64,000 nt of DNA from Azospirillum sp. TSH100 (GTDB lineage Bacteria; Pseudomonadota; Alphaproteobacteria; Azospirillales; Azospirillaceae). Numbering within the stretch: position 1 is the stretch's first letter; each line of letters begins with the position of its first letter. The position numbers were made by a program, and so were the translations under genes. The notes beneath the pieces were generated by a model. It ran no database searches. It saw only the letters and a program-made list of their open reading frames with translations, and was not told the DNA's origin. The stretch lies in assembly GCF_004923295.1 (NCBI RefSeq), contig NZ_CP039637.1, positions 496,001 through 560,000 of the forward strand, written 5' to 3'. Positions 61,223 to 64,000 of the stretch are shown here, piece after piece.

Positions 61223-61727
61223 GATTTTTACGGAGGCCAGGCTTCGACGGCTCTCCGGCCTTCTTTGCGAACGACAAAAAGGGAGCGGTCGCGCCGCTTC
61301 CCATCCGGGTCTATCCTGTCCTCAAGGGGCAGGGAGTCCCCGTCCCCGGCAACGATCCGGCGGACGAACCGCGACCAAGGACATTCCGGCCCGTCCGCAA
61401 TCCAAAGCGGCCGCGGCGACAGCGAATGCCACTGAACAGGCAGCCAAACAGGCAGCTTCTGGGAGACACATCATGAGGTCTTCGACCCGTCCGTCCTTCG
61501 CGGCCGCTTCCCCTCTCCCGATTGCGCGGAAACTCCGGGCCGGACCGGCATGCGGCCTTCCCGGACTGCGTTTTGGCGATCCGCCGACGGCGCGATCCAT
61601 CGCGGCCCCATGGCCGCCGGACCGCTCTCATCGGCGTCTTTCCCGCCGCCTCGCAGCATCCGGGCCGACCGGCTGTGGCCGGAGTCCCGGTGCTCCCCGA
61701 CTCCCCCATCGAGAGAGTGCCGCCCCC
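61223..61727. other. Region upstream of the MFS gene
   Basis: 505 bases. From 61473 an 85-codon stretch continues in frame into the MFS gene, with GGGAGA six bases before its ATG, but the predicted peptide is Arg/Pro/Ala-rich and unlike a transporter N-terminus. It may be a leader or simply non-coding. Nothing else was recognised. Confidence 0.4.
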
Positions 61728-62924
61728 ATGTCCAACTCGCCCAATTCAATCAACGCCGAAGCTCCGCAGGACAGCGCCCTGTCGACCGCCGCGATCACGC
61801 TGTTCGGCATCGTCGGCCCCTACAGCTTCCTGGTCTCGCCGGTGGTCACCGGCCAGATGGCCGGCCAGCTCGACTGGTCGGCGGGAACCATCGGCCTGAT
61901 CATGGGATGCGAACTGGCCGGCGCTTCGCTGGTCTCCTTCCCGGCCATGCGCTTGCTGCGGGTTCTGTCTCCGCGCACCGTCGCCCTGCTGGCGACCGTC
62001 CTCTTCATCCTCGCCAACGTCGCCTCGTCCCTGGTCACGTCGGTGGAGCTGTTCCTGCCGGCGCGCATCGTCGCCGGTGCCGCGGGCGGCGTTCTGTCGG
62101 TGGTGGCGCTGGTATCGGCAGGGCGGTCGGCCAATCCGCCAAAGGCTTTCGCCTATTGGAGCGGCGGCCAGACCGTGGCGGCGGCGGTCGGCCTGCTCTA
62201 TCTGCCCGACCTGTTCGTCCACACCGGCATCGGCGGCATTTACGGCTGCCTCGCGGCGGCGGCGGCGCTGTCGCTGGCGGTCATCGCCGGCTTCGGCAAC
62301 GGCCTGCTGCAGTCCCTGAGCGGCGGCGGCGAGCGGCACAATCTGAAGGCGGCGCGTTGGGTGCTGGTGGCGATCTTCGGCTTCTATGTCGCGGTCGGCG
62401 GCGCCTGGGCCTTCGTCGGCATTCCGGGGGCGGAGCTGGGCTTCACCGACGCCGGCATCGGCATCCTGTCGTCGCTGGCGATGACCGCCGGCATCCTCGG
62501 TTCGGTCTTCGCCTCCCATGTCGGCGGCAAGGCCCATCACAACCGCTTCGTCATCGCCAGCTACCTGCTGCTGGTGCTGTGTCTGGGGGTGATCGAGTTC
62601 GTCGCCGACCATATGGTCTTCGCTGCCGTGATCGTCCTGCTGCAGGTGCTGTGGTCCTTCCTGCTGCCGCTGCTGCTGGCCTCGCTCGCCGACAGCGACG
62701 ATGATGGCAACATGGTGATCCTGTCGAATATGATCATCGGCGGCGGTGCTGCGCTCGGCCCGATGCTGGCCGGCTACACCATCGACTTCCTCGGCGGCTA
62801 TGGGGCCGTCGCCACCGAGGGCGGCATCATCCTGTTGCTGTCCGCCGCCGCCTTCGCCCGCTCCCAGGCGCTGGCGAAAGGCGCTGCGATCCAGGCCCCC
62901 TCCAGTTCCCTTTCTCATGGATGA
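61728..62924 (+). CDS. Major facilitator superfamily transporter
   Basis: A 398-residue protein with about twelve hydrophobic segments. It begins with a polar tail and then ITLFGIVGPYSFLVSPVV; a later GGGAALGPMLAGYTIDFLGG fits the seventh to eleventh helix repeat of MFS proteins. No substrate family was recognised. Its stop overlaps the aldehyde dehydrogenase start (ATGA at 62921), so the two are coupled and the transporter probably brings in the substrate of the amine pathway. Start at 61728 chosen by membrane topology; an upstream in-frame ATG at 61473 cannot be excluded. Confidence 0.82.
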   Translation: MSNSPNSINAEAPQDSALSTAAITLFGIVGPYSFLVSPVVTGQMAGQLDWSAGTIGLIMGCELAGASLVSFPAMRLLRVLSPRTVALLATVLFILANVASSLVTSVELFLPARIVAGAAGGVLSVVALVSAGRSANPPKAFAYWSGGQTVAAAVGLLYLPDLFVHTGIGGIYGCLAAAAALSLAVIAGFGNGLLQSLSGGGERHNLKAARWVLVAIFGFYVAVGGAWAFVGIPGAELGFTDAGIGILSSLAMTAGILGSVFASHVGGKAHHNRFVIASYLLLVLCLGVIEFVADHMVFAAVIVLLQVLWSFLLPLLLASLADSDDDGNMVILSNMIIGGGAALGPMLAGYTIDFLGGYGAVATEGGIILLLSAAAFARSQALAKGAAIQAPSSSLSHG

Positions 62925-64000
62925 CGATCATGGTTGATACCACCCGGTTCTACATCGACGGACAATGGGTACAGCCGCAGGGCTCCCGTCTGATCGATGT
63001 GATCAATCCGGCGACGGAGGAAGCGGTCGCCCAGGTGGCGCTCGGCACCTCGGCCGATGTCGATCTCGCGGTCGCCGCGGCTCGGAAGGCTTTCGACAGC
63101 TTCTCCCGCACCACGCTGGCCGAGCGCATCGACCTGCTGTCCGCCATCCTCGCCGCCTACCGGCGCCGCATCGAGGAATTCGGCGACGCAGTCCGGCAGG
63201 AGATGGGAGCGCCCCAGGGTTTCGCCTGCCAGGCGCAGGCCGGCATCGGCGCCGCCCATCTGGCCCAGACCATCGAGACCGCCCGCAGCTTCCCCTTCGA
63301 GGAGGATCGCGGTTTCCAGCGGATCCTGCGCGAGCCGGTCGGCGTCGTCGGCCTGATCACCCCGTGGAACTGGCCGCTCAACCAGATCACTTGCAAGGTG
63401 GGGCCGGCTATCGCCGCCGGCTGCACCATGGTGCTGAAGCCCAGCGAACTGGCGCCCCTCAGCGCAGCCCTGTTCGCCGAAGTGGTCCACGAGGCCGGCG
63501 TGCCGGCCGGCGTGTTCAATCTGGTCCATGGCGATGGCCCGGAGGTCGGGCAGGCGATCTCCGCCCATCCCGGCATCGACATGGTGTCCTTCACCGGTTC
63601 GACGCGGGCCGGTATCGCGGTGGCGAAGATGGCGGCCGACACCGTGAAACGCGTTACCCAGGAGCTGGGCGGCAAGTCGCCCAACATCATCCTGGCCGAT
63701 GCCGATCTGGCCAAGGCGGTGACCCGGGGTGTCGAACGCTGCTTCGGCAACAGCGGCCAGTCCTGCAATGCGCCGACCCGCATGCTGGTGCCGGAAGCGC
63801 TCTATGAACAGGTCGCCGAGCTGGCGAAGCAGGCGGCGGCGAAGGCGGTGGTCGGCGACCCGCTCAACCCGGCGACCACCCACGGCCCGGTGTCGAACGG
63901 TAATCAGTTCCGCAAGATCCAGAGCCTGATCGAAGCCGGCATCGCCGAGGGGGCCGAACTGCTGGCCGGCGGCCCCGGCCGGCCGGAGGGTCTGGAGCGC
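62921..64000 (+). CDS. Aldehyde dehydrogenase (N-terminal part, runs off the window)
   Basis: The first 360 residues of an NAD(P)-dependent aldehyde dehydrogenase. Visible motifs: TPWNWPLNQ (about residue 150), KPSELAPLSA, SFTGSTRAG (about 226), the general-base Glu in QELGGKSPN (about 250) and the catalytic Cys in GNSGQSCNAP (about 284). It probably oxidises the aldehyde made by the amine oxidase (for example 4-aminobutanal or 4-guanidinobutanal). ATG at 62921 overlaps the transporter stop; an in-frame ATG three codons later is equally possible. The stop codon lies beyond the window. Confidence 0.93.
   Translation, partial: MTIMVDTTRFYIDGQWVQPQGSRLIDVINPATEEAVAQVALGTSADVDLAVAAARKAFDSFSRTTLAERIDLLSAILAAYRRRIEEFGDAVRQEMGAPQGFACQAQAGIGAAHLAQTIETARSFPFEEDRGFQRILREPVGVVGLITPWNWPLNQITCKVGPAIAAGCTMVLKPSELAPLSAALFAEVVHEAGVPAGVFNLVHGDGPEVGQAISAHPGIDMVSFTGSTRAGIAVAKMAADTVKRVTQELGGKSPNIILADADLAKAVTRGVERCFGNSGQSCNAPTRMLVPEALYEQVAELAKQAAAKAVVGDPLNPATTHGPVSNGNQFRKIQSLIEAGIAEGAELLAGGPGRPEGLER

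Overview
The window is about 64 kb of GC-rich DNA (high GC at third codon positions, dense genes, short gaps). Gene content points to an Alphaproteobacterium of the Azospirillum type: two methyl-accepting chemotaxis proteins, several histidine kinases, an RHH_4-type ribbon-helix-helix protein, a DctBD/DctA dicarboxylate system, LysR/GntR regulators beside their targets, and sigma54 control of catabolic genes. Genus is an inference; no rRNA, tRNA, insertion sequence or CRISPR array was seen. The accessory, catabolic character would fit a large plasmid or chromid, but nothing here proves that.

Layout. (1) 1-4663: amino-sugar block: the end of nagA, a HAD sugar phosphatase, a GntR/UTRA regulator and divergent murQ-like and nagE genes ending in a strong terminator. 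(2) 4690-6699: a chemoreceptor. (3) 6886-16173: a GntR/FCD regulator divergent from a PotABCD-type ABC transporter plus a hydantoin/Asp-Glu racemase, followed by a COG4529 flavoprotein and an amidase. The regulator's probable operator, TTGTGCACAA, occurs twice, and a sigma54-type promoter precedes the transporter. (4) 16208-22464: aspA-dctA-dctB-dctD, all leftward, with a sigma54 promoter and paired upstream palindromes. (5) 22489-29890: MOSC protein, a second chemoreceptor with a sigma54-type promoter, GNAT, quinone reductase/LysR pair and a flavin disulfide oxidoreductase. (6) 30152-36272: a sensor-kinase relic, then hybrid kinase - KaiC-like ATPase - hybrid kinase. (7) 36277-43642: LysR/aldo-keto reductase, Fsr-like exporter/AraC, SDR/XRE, PAS protein and a Rieske-type reductase.

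(8) 43831-55889 is the most notable part. A MimABCD-type soluble di-iron monooxygenase (propane/acetone/phenol family) with its own GroEL-like chaperonin and an AcoR-like sigma54 activator stands divergent from an operon for a cytochrome c, a glyoxalase I, a Tat-exported dehydrogenase subunit and a GMC flavoprotein. Both sides carry near-consensus -24/-12 promoters, and two similar 17-bp palindromes 33 bp apart lie between them at enhancer distance from both. I infer one regulon for a route such as propane/2-propanol/acetone to acetol, methylglyoxal and lactate.

(9) 55932-64000: an RHH protein, then agmatinase-family hydrolase, flavin amine oxidase, TetR and amidase (leftward), divergent from an MFS exporter/importer and an aldehyde dehydrogenase cut by the window edge. 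A shared 14-bp TetR-like operator suggests one guanidino/amine catabolic regulon.
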